From NCBI GenBank assembly GCA_947627795.1, contig CANQXJ010000014.1, forward strand, positions 1 through 41,761: a stretch of 41,761 nt of DNA, in the 5' to 3' direction. The position numbers and the translations under genes are program-made. Positions 24,459 to 32,719 of the stretch are shown here, piece by piece. This DNA is from an uncultured Clostridia bacterium. Lineage in GTDB: Bacteria > Bacillota > Clostridia > UBA1381. Every line of letters starts with the position of its first letter. Position 1 is the first letter of the stretch. Under the pieces are notes generated by a model. It saw only the letters and a list, made by a program, of their open reading frames with translations. It was not told the DNA's origin and did no database searches.

Positions 24459-25823
24459 ATGCAGAAACTTACAATAAACGATATTGTTTCGGCGACAGGC
24501 GGAACGCTTGTTTGCGGCAATCCGGAAACTGTGATTGAAAATATATCGACCGACTCGCGCAGAATGCAAGGCGGCGGACTTTTCGTGCCTCTCGCGGCGG
24601 AGCGCGACGGGCATGATTACATACCGTCGGCTTTCGAAAACGGCGCCGATGCGGTTATCGCGCATAAGGACGCTGCTCAGGCTGACGGAAAGGCTGTAGT
24701 GCGCGTTAATGACACATTGAAGGCTTTCGGAGATATTGCGCGGTATTATTTGGAAAAATACAGAGTTCCGGTCATTTCTATCACGGGAAGCGTCGGGAAA
24801 ACCACGACAAAGGATCTGATGCACGCGGCGATAAGCGCGAAGTATAACACGCTAAAAACGCCGAATAATTTCAATAACGACATAGGCGTTCCGATAACGG
24901 TGTTCGGTCTTGAAAAGGAGCACGAGCGCGCGGTTATAGAAATGGGCATGAACCACTTCGGTGAGATCTCGTATCTCACGGATATCGTAAGGCCCGACGC
25001 TGCCGTTATCACGAATATAGGTATGTCGCATATAGAAAATCTCGGCTCGCGCGAGGGCATATTCAAGGCGAAGATGGAAATAGCGGAGAAATTTACCGAA
25101 AAGAACACGCTTATCGTAAACGGCGACGACGATTATCTCTCGACCGTAAAGAAAAACGCGCCGTATAAGGTCGTGTATTACGGAATAACCAATCCCGAAA
25201 ACGACGTTTACGCGAAGGACATAGTGAATAACGGCTTGCGCGGAATGGAATTTACAGCATGCGCGGACGGAAAAGAGGTTCGCGTAACCGTCACGCAGCC
25301 CGGACCGCACAACGTTTATAACGCTCTCGCGGCGATATGCGCGGGACGGTATTTCGGTGTTTCTCTTGAGGACGCGGCAAAAGGAATAGCCGGGTGCGAG
25401 TACACGGAAAACCGCCTCGCGGTAGAGGAAGCCGGCGGAGTGCAGATCATAAAGGACTTCTACAACGCCTCGCCCGCGTCGATGAAAGCGGCTCTGGAGG
25501 TGCTTTCATATGCGGAGGGACGAAGAAAAATCGCGGTTCTCGGCGATATGCTCGAAATGGGCGAATACGCGAAGGACGCTCACTACGAGGTAGGCAAGAC
25601 TGTTGTGAAATACGGCGCGGATCTGCTCGTTACGGCGGGCGAAAACGGAGAGTATATCGCGAAGGGAGCTGCCGACGCGGGAATGAAAAACGTCGTCTCG
25701 TTCGCGGACACGGACTCCGCCGCGGAATATGTAAAAAACGCGGTAAAAAGCGGCGATGCCGTTCTTATAAAAGCGTCCCACGGGATGCATTTTGAAAAAA
25801 TTTATAATATCATCAGAGGTTGA
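24459..25823 (+). CDS. murF: UDP-MurNAc-tripeptide:D-alanyl-D-alanine ligase
   Basis: MurF attaches D-Ala-D-Ala to the cytoplasmic precursor. The 454-residue product has STDSRRMQGGGLFVPLAAERDGHDY, the ATP loop ITGSVGKTTTKDL (about 106-116), LKTPNNFNNDIGVP, EMGMNHFGEISYL and the C-terminal DFYNASPASMKAAL and VLGDMLEMGEY motifs. The start is the ATG at 24459 after a GGAAAGAG-like site. It is 70 bases after murE, the widest gap within the cell-wall gene run. Confidence 0.97.
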   Translation: MQKLTINDIVSATGGTLVCGNPETVIENISTDSRRMQGGGLFVPLAAERDGHDYIPSAFENGADAVIAHKDAAQADGKAVVRVNDTLKAFGDIARYYLEKYRVPVISITGSVGKTTTKDLMHAAISAKYNTLKTPNNFNNDIGVPITVFGLEKEHERAVIEMGMNHFGEISYLTDIVRPDAAVITNIGMSHIENLGSREGIFKAKMEIAEKFTEKNTLIVNGDDDYLSTVKKNAPYKVVYYGITNPENDVYAKDIVNNGLRGMEFTACADGKEVRVTVTQPGPHNVYNALAAICAGRYFGVSLEDAAKGIAGCEYTENRLAVEEAGGVQIIKDFYNASPASMKAALEVLSYAEGRRKIAVLGDMLEMGEYAKDAHYEVGKTVVKYGADLLVTAGENGEYIAKGAADAGMKNVVSFADTDSAAEYVKNAVKSGDAVLIKASHGMHFEKIYNIIRG

Positions 25824-25870
25824 CACATATTTAATATCGGAACATAAATTTACAAAAGGAGTATTACAAT

Positions 25871-26896
25871 ATGGATGTGGTAAAGGATATGCTTATGTCG
25901 TCGCTGCTGCCGGCGGTCATCGCGTTCGCGGTCACGGCGTTTTTGGGACCTGTTTTTATACCGTGGCTCCATAAGCTGAAATTCGGACAGGAGATCCGCG
26001 AGGAGGGTCCGAAGTGGCACAGGAAAAAATCAGGCACGCCCACAATGGGCGGAATTATGTTTATAGTCGGAATAGCCGTGGCAATGTCGGCGACCGTTAT
26101 AATTTCGGCTGCCAAGGGTAATCTGAATACCGTTTACGGCAGAGGAGTTCTCGTCCTGCTCGTGGCGGTCGGCTTCGGGCTGGTCGGATTTATTGATGAT
26201 TATATAAAGGTTGTGAAAAAGCGGAATCTCGGTCTTACCGCGGCGCAGAAATTTCTTATGCAGGTAGTTCTTTCCGTAATATACGTGGTTACGCTGTACG
26301 CGACCGGCGGACTTAAGACCGACGTGTTAATTCCGTTTTTCAAAGTGACATGGACAATGCCGGTATGGCTGTATATACCGTTTGTTATTTTCCTCGTGTG
26401 CGCGGTCGTAAACGCGGTGAATTTAACGGACGGACTGGACGGTCTTGCATCGAGTATTACCGTTGTGGTGAGCGCGTTTTTCGCTGCGGCGGCGTTTATC
26501 GCGTTTGGTGAATACGGAATTTCAAGCCTCGCGGCGGCTGTGTTTGGCGCGCTTTTGGGCTTTCTCATATACAACAAGTATCCCGCGCGCGTTTTCATGG
26601 GCGATACCGGATCGCTGTTTTTGGGGGCGATCGTGGTGCTCATGGCGATCGACACGGGAATGCATTTCTTCCTGATAATCGTGGGATTTGTGTATCTTGC
26701 GGAAACGCTTTCCGTTATAATACAGACGTCGTACTTTAAGTACACAAAGAAAAAATACGGCGAGGGCAAACGCATATTTAAAATGAGCCCGTTGCATCAT
26801 CACTTCGAGATGTGCGGCTGGAACGAGGTAAAGATCGTGACGGTGTTTACCGTTGTGACGATAATTCTGTGCGTGATCGCATATCTGGCGATTTAA
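25871..26896 (+). CDS. mraY: Phospho-MurNAc-pentapeptide transferase
   Basis: MraY transfers phospho-MurNAc-pentapeptide to undecaprenyl phosphate, making lipid I in the membrane. The 341-residue polytopic product has about ten hydrophobic helices, GPKWHRKKSGTPTMGG, LVGFIDDYIKV with the catalytic Asp pair, VNLTDGLDGLASS, MGDTGSLFLG and KMSPLHHHFE, all family hallmarks. The start is the ATG at 25871 after AAAAGGAGTATTACAAT. murD, which often follows mraY, is missing: ftsW follows after 15 bases. Confidence 0.98.
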   Translation: MDVVKDMLMSSLLPAVIAFAVTAFLGPVFIPWLHKLKFGQEIREEGPKWHRKKSGTPTMGGIMFIVGIAVAMSATVIISAAKGNLNTVYGRGVLVLLVAVGFGLVGFIDDYIKVVKKRNLGLTAAQKFLMQVVLSVIYVVTLYATGGLKTDVLIPFFKVTWTMPVWLYIPFVIFLVCAVVNAVNLTDGLDGLASSITVVVSAFFAAAAFIAFGEYGISSLAAAVFGALLGFLIYNKYPARVFMGDTGSLFLGAIVVLMAIDTGMHFFLIIVGFVYLAETLSVIIQTSYFKYTKKKYGEGKRIFKMSPLHHHFEMCGWNEVKIVTVFTVVTIILCVIAYLAI

Positions 26897-26911
26897 CCGG
26901 GAGGTGGCGCA

Positions 26912-28144
26912 GTGGCACAGACAACGAGAGCGGGTAACAAAAGACAGACGCCGTCCAACAGACGCGTGGCTGACAAAAAACAGGCGACAAATAAAAACCG
27001 AATAAACAGGGCCGCCGCGCGCAGACTTCGCGATAACGCGCGGGCAATGGCGGGCGACATAGATTATACGTTTCTATGTCTTGTTGTGCTGCTTTTGTCT
27101 ATAGGTCTTGTAATGCTGCTTTCGGCTTCGTCGCCCGCGGGCAGCACAAGCTTCGGCGACTCATATTACTTCTTCAAAAGACAGATGGCTTTCGTTGCGA
27201 TAGGAGTCGTCGGGATGTGGTTTGTTTCGAGGATTAATTTTGACCGGTATAAGCCATTTGTGCCGCTTATGATGCGGGTCTGCGTAATTATGCTCATTCT
27301 CGTTGCGATACCGTTTATCGGAAAAAGCTATAACGGCGCGCGAAGATGGCTGCCGATACCGGGTATACAGATCCAGCCTTCGGAGTTTATGAAGCCGGTC
27401 ATCGCGATGTATTTCGCGCTTGTGATTTCGCAGGGTAAGTATAATCTGAAAACGATCGAGGGAAACGTTCCGTTTTTCGCGTGGATCGTGTTTATAGTAT
27501 TTCTCATGCTGTGCGAGCCGCATCTGAGCGGAGCGATCATCATAGCCGGAATAGGCATGACACTGCTCGTCGCGGGAGGAACGCCGATAAAGCCTATCGC
27601 GCTCGCGGCGCTGCCGGTCGGTTCGTTGGGTATTCTCGGAGTTTATCTGTTCAGTCCCGTGCGTTGGAACAGAATTATGAGCTTTTTAAAACCGTTCGGA
27701 GACGTTCAGAACACGAGCTATCAGGTCGTGCAGGGACTTTACGCCATAGGCTCGGGCGGAATTTTCGGACGCGGACTCGGACAGAGCATACAAAAATACG
27801 GCTATCTTCCGGAGCCGTATAACGACTACATATTCGCGATCGTCTGCGAGGAGCTTGGACTTATCGGCGCGGCGGTTATAATACTGCTTTTCGCGATGCT
27901 CATAGTCAGGGCGGTCAGAATAGCGATGAACGCGCCCGATACATACAGCACTCTCGTGGCGATAGGAATAGCGGCGCAGCTCGCCATTCAAACGACGATG
28001 AACATAGCTGTCGCGACGTCGAGTATGCCGAACACGGGAGTGTCGCTGCCGTTCTTCAGCTACGGCGGCACGGCGATTATGACGCTGCTGCTGGAAATGG
28101 GAGTGCTCTTGAATATTTCGAGATACTCCAAGAGAAATGATTAG
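26912..28144 (+). CDS. ftsW: FtsW-type SEDS peptidoglycan polymerase
   Basis: FtsW is the SEDS glycosyltransferase that polymerises lipid II at the septum with its cognate class B PBP. The 410-residue product has a long, strongly basic cytoplasmic tail (about 1-45, rich in Arg/Lys/Asn), then about ten membrane helices. It shows GARRWLPIPGIQIQPSEFMKP and SYQVVQGLYAIGSGGIFGRGLGQS, with FSYGGTAIM near the C-terminus. The start is a GTG at 26912 after GGGAGGTGGCGCA. SpoVE is a close sporulation paralogue and cannot be excluded, but the location next to murG fits either. Confidence 0.92.
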   Translation: MAQTTRAGNKRQTPSNRRVADKKQATNKNRINRAAARRLRDNARAMAGDIDYTFLCLVVLLLSIGLVMLLSASSPAGSTSFGDSYYFFKRQMAFVAIGVVGMWFVSRINFDRYKPFVPLMMRVCVIMLILVAIPFIGKSYNGARRWLPIPGIQIQPSEFMKPVIAMYFALVISQGKYNLKTIEGNVPFFAWIVFIVFLMLCEPHLSGAIIIAGIGMTLLVAGGTPIKPIALAALPVGSLGILGVYLFSPVRWNRIMSFLKPFGDVQNTSYQVVQGLYAIGSGGIFGRGLGQSIQKYGYLPEPYNDYIFAIVCEELGLIGAAVIILLFAMLIVRAVRIAMNAPDTYSTLVAIGIAAQLAIQTTMNIAVATSSMPNTGVSLPFFSYGGTAIMTLLLEMGVLLNISRYSKRND

Positions 28145-28159
28145 GAGGACAAAAATCAT

Positions 28160-29269
28160 ATGAGAGTAATTTTTGCCGGCGGCGGCACGGGAGGGCATAT
28201 AAACCCCGCCATATCCATAGCCGATTACGCGAAATCGCGGGATAAGAATTTTGAGGCGCTTTTTATCGGAACTAAAAGCGGCATGGAAACAAAGCTTGTG
28301 CCAAAAGCCGGATATAATTTGGAATTTATAGACATCGCGGGCTTTGACAGAAAGCATCTGCTAAAAAACGTGTCGGTCGCGGCGAAGCTTATAAAAGCCG
28401 ACAGCGACTGCAAAAAGATAATAAAAAGCTTCAAGCCCGACTGCATCGTATGCACCGGCGGCTACGTAAGCGGACCGGTGGCGATCGCGGCGAAAAAGAC
28501 GCATACTCCGGCGCTTATTCACGAGCAGAACGTGTATCCCGGACTTACCGTGCGCGGCGCGGAAAAATACGTAAGCTATGTCGCGGTGAGCTTCGAGGAA
28601 ACTATAAATCAGATGAGCGCGAAGGAAAAGTGCGTTGTGACGGGCAATCCGATAAGGGGCGAAATACTTGCGGCGGACTATAAAGAGGCGCGGAAAAAGC
28701 TCGGCGTAAAGAAGCCGTTCGTGCTCGTTTTCGGCGGCAGTCTCGGCGCGGACAAGATCAACGACACGGTTGTGGGAATGCTCGATAAAATCGTAAAAGA
28801 GAAAAAGATAGAATTTCTTTTCGGCACGGGCGACAGGAATTACGAGAAGGTTTCGCAGGCGATAGCGGACAAGGGAATAACGCTTAACGACAATGTGCGC
28901 GTAGTGCCGTATATCGACAACATGGCTGACTGCATGGCGGCGGCAGATCTTGTTATAGCGCGCTCGGGCGCGATTACGGTAAGCGAGATAGCGGCTCTCG
29001 GAAAACCCTCGATACTCATTCCGTCGCCTAATGTTGTGCGTAATCATCAGGAGCAGAACGCGCGCGAGTTTGAACGCGAGGGCGCGGCGGCGGTAATTAC
29101 CGAGCCGGACTTGACGAGCGACGTTCTGTATGATAAAATGACGTCTATGGTCGGCGACAAGAAGGCGCTAAAGGCGATGTCGGAAAATCTTAAAAAGCTG
29201 GCTGTGACCGACGCGCTGGAGCGGATTTATGATTTAATGCTGAAAATGACAGAGGAGAACAGGAAATAA
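28160..29269 (+). CDS. murG: Lipid II synthase (UDP-GlcNAc transferase MurG)
   Basis: MurG adds GlcNAc to lipid I at the inner membrane face, giving lipid II. The 369-residue product starts MRVIFAGGGTGGHINPAISIA, a glycine-rich loop of the family. It has CTGGYVSGPVAIAA, TPALIHEQNVYPG, VFGGSLGADKIN, and the donor-binding region ARSGAITVSEIAALGKPSILIPSPNVVRNHQEQNA. The start is the ATG at 28160 after AGGAGG. Its stop TAA shares one base with the start of the next gene, so the two are translationally coupled. Confidence 0.98.
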   Translation: MRVIFAGGGTGGHINPAISIADYAKSRDKNFEALFIGTKSGMETKLVPKAGYNLEFIDIAGFDRKHLLKNVSVAAKLIKADSDCKKIIKSFKPDCIVCTGGYVSGPVAIAAKKTHTPALIHEQNVYPGLTVRGAEKYVSYVAVSFEETINQMSAKEKCVVTGNPIRGEILAADYKEARKKLGVKKPFVLVFGGSLGADKINDTVVGMLDKIVKEKKIEFLFGTGDRNYEKVSQAIADKGITLNDNVRVVPYIDNMADCMAAADLVIARSGAITVSEIAALGKPSILIPSPNVVRNHQEQNAREFEREGAAAVITEPDLTSDVLYDKMTSMVGDKKALKAMSENLKKLAVTDALERIYDLMLKMTEENRK

Positions 29270-30483
29270 TGAAAAAAACAACGGTAAAAGGCACGAACGA
29301 TTATCTTCCCGAGGAAGTGCGGCTTCGTGATTATCTGCAGAATAAAATTTTACAAACGTATACCGACGCGGGCTTCGAGCGCATAATGACGCCCGCGATA
29401 GAGGATATAGAAAATCTTGACAAGAGCGACGGCGGCGACAATCTTAATCTTATTTTCAAGATTTTAAAGCGCGGCGACAAGCTCGAAAAAGCGGTCGAAA
29501 CGGGCGGCGAGCTCAGCGACATGGGCTTGCGCTACGACCTCACGCTTCCGCTGTCGCGCTATTTCGCTAACAATCGGGAAAAACTTTTAACTCCTGCGAA
29601 GTGCATACAGATAGGCAGCGTCTACCGCGCGGAGCGTCCGCAGAAGGGGAGACTGCGCGAATTTGTGCAGTGCGACATAGATATTATCGGCTCAAAATCC
29701 GTATGCTGCGAAATTGAGCTGATACATACGACGGCGAAGGCGCTTTCGGCTATCGGTATCGGCGGTTTCACCGTCAAAATAAACGACAGACGGATTTTAA
29801 GAGCGCTTCTGAAGAGCGTGGGATTTGAGGAAAATCAACTTGACAGCGTTTGTATCACGTTTGACAAGCTCGATAAGATAGGCGCGGACGGAGTGACGGA
29901 CGAGCTTCGCTCGAAGGGTTTCGCGGACGCGGCGGTCGACAGGTTTGCCGAGGTTATAGAAAAACCGCTGTCTATCGAAAATATCAAGGAAATATGCGGC
30001 GATGACGCTGTCGCGGACGTTGAGAAAATTATCGAGGCGGTAAGCGAATTTGCCGACGGGTACGATATAAAATTCGACATATCGCTCGTGCGCGGACAGG
30101 GCTATTACACGGGTACGGTTTTCGAGGTGATAAGCGATAAATTCCGCGGCTCGATCGCGGGCGGCGGCAGATACGATAATCTGATCGGAAAATTCACCGG
30201 CGAGCAGATACCGGCGGTCGGATTTTCTATAGGCTTCGAGCGCATTTTTGCGATCCTGCGCGACGCGGGCTATAAAATTCCCGACGCGAAGAAAAGAATA
30301 GCTCTCATCTATGACGCGGACGATATAGCGAAGGCGATAAACGAGGCGGAAAAGCTGCGCGAGGAATACGAGGTCGCGCTGAGCGAAAGACCGAAGAAGC
30401 TGTCGAAATATTTGGACAGGCTGAAGGAAAGCGGCTATTACGGCTTCTGCTTCAGCGGCGAGGAAATACGCGAGTTGTCGTGA
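29269..30483 (+). CDS. Histidyl-tRNA synthetase family protein with a shortened C-terminal domain
   Basis: The 404-residue product has class II synthetase motifs in HisRS style: KGTNDYLPEEV and GFERIMTPAIE (motif 1), YRAERPQKGRLREFVQCDID (motif 2, about 119-138), LVRGQGYYTGTVFEV (about 272-287) and GGGRYDNLI...FSIGFERI (motif 3). HisRS normally reads RGLDYYTGTVFE; QG replaces LD here. The anticodon-binding domain is cut to about 70 residues. It may be a working HisRS, a HisZ-like regulator of histidine synthesis or a paralogue with another role; retained catalytic arginines argue against HisZ. It overlaps murG by one base, an unusual place for such a gene. Confidence 0.72.
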   Translation: MKKTTVKGTNDYLPEEVRLRDYLQNKILQTYTDAGFERIMTPAIEDIENLDKSDGGDNLNLIFKILKRGDKLEKAVETGGELSDMGLRYDLTLPLSRYFANNREKLLTPAKCIQIGSVYRAERPQKGRLREFVQCDIDIIGSKSVCCEIELIHTTAKALSAIGIGGFTVKINDRRILRALLKSVGFEENQLDSVCITFDKLDKIGADGVTDELRSKGFADAAVDRFAEVIEKPLSIENIKEICGDDAVADVEKIIEAVSEFADGYDIKFDISLVRGQGYYTGTVFEVISDKFRGSIAGGGRYDNLIGKFTGEQIPAVGFSIGFERIFAILRDAGYKIPDAKKRIALIYDADDIAKAINEAEKLREEYEVALSERPKKLSKYLDRLKESGYYGFCFSGEEIRELS

Positions 30484-30532
30484 ATGGGGGACAAAACAGG
30501 AAATTAAAATCCGCCTTTTTGCGTATGGCGGG

Positions 30533-30932
30533 AAATTATGATTTAGTGGCATAAGCCTCCCTTGTTAAAGGGAGGGGGACCGCGTAGCGGTGGAGGGATT
30601 CATTTTTTAAGTTAGCGAAAGAATCCCCCAGTCAGCTACGCTGACAGCCCCCTTTGACAAGGGGGCCTCTCGTAGGGGCTGGCGCCCCGACAGCCCGTTT
30701 CCCCGACAACCCGATGTCAACAGGATTTCGTAGGGGCGAACCGTGTTCGCCCGCAAGGCTTCCCCTTGAGGGGAAGCTGTCAGCGTAGCTGACTGATGAG
30801 GTGTAGCTGCGAAGCAGCGTTATTGCGCTAACTTCAAAAATATAACGCCCTGACGGGCTACACCTCATCCACCGCTGCGCGGTCCCCCTTCCCCTCAAGG
30901 GGAAGGCTATCAAGTGCGCTAAATCATAATTT
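30533..30932. repeat. Palindromic repeat island 2, with the same terminal inverted repeats as island 1
   Basis: AAATTATGATTTAG (30533-30546) and its exact complement (30919-30932) bound the island. Inside are CCTCCC/GGGAGG hairpins, a CCCCCTTTGACAAGGGGG hairpin (about 30646-30664), two GTAGGGGC units (30672 and 30730), the hairpin GCTTCCCCTTGAGGGGAAGC (30758-30777), its relatives near 30890-30906, and a GATGAGGTGTAG (30795-30806) / CTACACCTCATC (30858-30869) stem. No reading frame in it is convincing. It sits between the HisRS-like gene and recA and ends 24 bases before the recA -35. Confidence 0.82.
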
Positions 30933-30955
30933 AACAAAATTTTTTCAAAAAACAC

Positions 30956-30984
30956 TTGACAACGTCAGCTAACATATGTATAAT
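30956..30984 (+). promoter_or_regulatory. Sigma-A promoter for recA
   Basis: TTGACA (30956-30961), a 17-base spacer and TATAAT (30979-30984) are a consensus promoter 46 bases before the recA start. Confidence 0.92.
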
Positions 30985-30992
30985 AAATATAA

Positions 30993-31006
30993 CGAACAAA
31001 CATTCG
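30993..31006 (+). promoter_or_regulatory. LexA box of recA
   Basis: CGAACAAACATTCG matches the Firmicute SOS box CGAACRNRYGTTYG at 13 of 14 positions. It covers the predicted transcript start just after the -10, where LexA would block initiation. A half-site, CGAAC, recurs at 31012. Confidence 0.85.
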
Positions 31007-31029
31007 AATAACGAACGGAGGATATAAGT

Positions 31030-32133
31030 ATGGCAAAGAACGAGAAAGCGCCGAAGCCGGCGGTTGAAAGGAAGGAAGCGGAGGAAAAGAAAAAGGCGCT
31101 GAACGCTGTTTTTGATGTTATAGAAAAGGAATACGGCAAGGGCAGCATTATGAAGCTGGGCGACACCCCTACGGCGAATATCGACGCTATACCGACAGGC
31201 TCAATGACGCTTGATTTGGCTTTGGGAGTGGGCGGTATGCCGCGCGGAAGAATTATTGAAATTTATGGCCCGGAATCATCGGGTAAAACGACGGTCGCGC
31301 TTCACGTTGTCGCGGAGGCGCAGAAAATGGGCGGAGAAGCGGCGTTCATTGACGCGGAGCACGCTCTCGATCCTGTGTATGCAAAGAAGCTCGGCGTTGA
31401 TATAGACAACTTAATCGTGGCTCAGCCCGACACGGGAGAGCAGGCGCTCGATATAACCGAGGCGCTCGTTCGAAGCGGCGCGCTTGACGTTATCGTAATC
31501 GACTCCGTTGCCGCGCTCGTCCCGAAAGCGGAAATCGAGGGTGAAATGGGCGACGCTCACGTCGGACTTTTGGCGAGACTTATGTCGCAGGCTTTGAGAA
31601 AGCTCACGGCTATCATTTCAAAATCCGGTACCGTTGTCATATTTATAAACCAGCTCCGCGAAAAGGTCGGCGTTATTTACGGAAATCCCGAAACAACACC
31701 GGGCGGACGCGCTCTTAAGTTCTTCGCCTCAGTGCGTATTGACGTAAGACGGCAGGAGGCTATCAAGAACGGCACGGAAATGATAGGCAACAAGACGAAG
31801 GCAAAGGTTGTGAAAAACAAGGTGGCGCCGCCGTTTAAGGAGGCTGAGTTTGATATTCTCTACGGACAGGGCATATCGAAGGAGGGCAATATTCTCGACG
31901 TTGCGGTTTCGCTTAACATTATCAAAAAGTCCGGCGCGTGGTTCAGCTACAACGGCGAAAAGATTGGTCAGGGACGCGACAACGTGCGTAAGTACATGAA
32001 AGAGAATCCCGAGTTTACCGCGATGATAGACAAGCAGGTTCGCGAGCAGCTTTACGACGGAGCAAAGCATGAGGTTTTTGAGGTTCCGCAGTCGTCTCAA
32101 ACCGATGATAATACGGAGCAGGTTTCGGAGTGA
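31030..32133 (+). CDS. recA: Recombinase RecA
   Basis: RecA coats single-stranded DNA, drives strand exchange and triggers LexA self-cleavage. The 367-residue product has a Lys/Glu-rich N-terminal extension, the Walker A loop GPESSGKT (80-87), [10 protein letters not shown], the Walker B segment [41 protein letters not shown] and [13 protein letters not shown]. It has a short acidic tail. The start is the ATG at 31030 after CGGAGGATATAAGT. A strong promoter and LexA box make it SOS-inducible; uvrC lies downstream beyond a separately promoted HPr gene. Confidence 0.99.
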   Translation: MAKNEKAPKPAVERKEAEEKKKALNAVFDVIEKEYGKGSIMKLGDTPTANIDAIPTGSMTLDLALGVGGMPRGRIIEIYGPESSGKTTVALHVVAEAQKMGGEAAFIDAEHALDPVYAKKLGVDIDNLIVAQPDTGEQALDITEALVRSGALDVIVIDSVAALVPKAEIEGEMGDAHVGLLARLMSQALRKLTAIISKSGTVVIFINQLREKVGVIYGNPETTPGGRALKFFASVRIDVRRQEAIKNGTEMIGNKTKAKVVKNKVAPPFKEAEFDILYGQGISKEGNILDVAVSLNIIKKSGAWFSYNGEKIGQGRDNVRKYMKENPEFTAMIDKQVREQLYDGAKHEVFEVPQSSQTDDNTEQVSE

Positions 32134-32240
32134 CAATTAAAGACAGGCAGCTTTTGTATGTAACGGAAATTAAAGAAAAATATGTCCTCAGAGGTGTTGT
32201 AGAAATAGCTGAAAATGTTGTGATTTTTTATCGCGTATAA
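32130..32240 (+). CDS. Possible 36-residue reading frame overlapping the recA stop
   Basis: A GTG overlapping the recA stop in the GTGA arrangement opens 36 codons ([20 protein letters not shown]...). It could be translated by coupling to recA. It does not resemble recX convincingly and may be a remnant or chance frame. The following bases to 32281 show nothing else. Confidence 0.25.
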   Translation: MTIKDRQLLYVTEIKEKYVLRGVVEIAENVVIFYRV

Positions 32241-32281
32241 GGCTATGTTTACTAAAAATTAATTCAATCGAAAAAAATATG

Positions 32282-32310
32282 TTGACGTACGCCTAATTTT
32301 TTAGTATTCT
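32282..32310 (+). promoter_or_regulatory. Promoter for the HPr-like gene
   Basis: TTGACG (32282-32287), a 17-base spacer and TATTCT (32305-32310) lie 66 bases before the start codon. Confidence 0.6.
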
Positions 32311-32376
32311 ATATATACGGAAATTAAAAAATGGGAAGCTAATGAATACATATTAAATACGAGGGGGCACTTATTC

Positions 32377-32640
32377 ATGATTTCAAAAGAAGTTACAGTT
32401 AAGAATTCGGTCGGTTTGCACGCAAGACCCGCTACATTCTTCATTCAGAGAGCTAACGAGTATAAGTCAAGCATTTGGGTAGAAAAGGACGAGAGAAGAG
32501 TTAATGCTAAAAGTCTTTTGGGCGTTCTGTCACTGGGTATTGTTCAGGGAACAAAAATACTGATTGTAGCTGACGGAAGCGACGAGCAGGAGGCTGTTGA
32601 CACCTTGATTGAATTAATTGAGTCAAACTTCTCGGAATAA
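32377..32640 (+). CDS. HPr family phosphocarrier protein
   Basis: HPr passes phosphate from enzyme I to PTS sugar permeases, and in Firmicutes its Ser46-phosphorylated form acts with CcpA in catabolite control. The 87-residue product has the family length. It keeps both sites: His15 in GLHARPA and Ser46 in AKSLLGVLSLG, so it is HPr rather than Crh, which lacks His15. The start is the ATG at 32377 after GAGGGGGCAC. No ptsI or permease is nearby, so it may be the single-copy ptsH or an additional HPr. Confidence 0.88.
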   Translation: MISKEVTVKNSVGLHARPATFFIQRANEYKSSIWVEKDERRVNAKSLLGVLSLGIVQGTKILIVADGSDEQEAVDTLIELIESNFSE

Positions 32641-32661
32641 TTTTGAATAATTTAATTAATA

Positions 32662-32694
32662 AATAACTCTACATCTGTGCGTTGTAGAGTTATT
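32662..32694 (+). terminator. Terminator between the HPr-like gene and uvrC
   Basis: AATAACTCTACA pairs perfectly with TGTAGAGTTATT (12-bp stem, 9-base loop), followed by TTTC. The T run is short, so leakage into uvrC is possible; no separate uvrC promoter was recognised. Confidence 0.7.
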
Positions 32695-32719
32695 TTCATC
32701 TAAGAAAGGATAATTGGGT

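Noticed and set aside
29269-30483. Calling this gene hisZ, the HisG regulatory subunit.
   Set aside because: Motif 2 and motif 3 arginines and the YYTGTVFE segment remain and no histidine biosynthesis genes are adjacent; the HisRS family is a safer call.
30632-30955. A 107-codon minus-strand frame across island 2.
   Set aside because: It consists of repeat modules, extends into the recA promoter and has no ribosome site.
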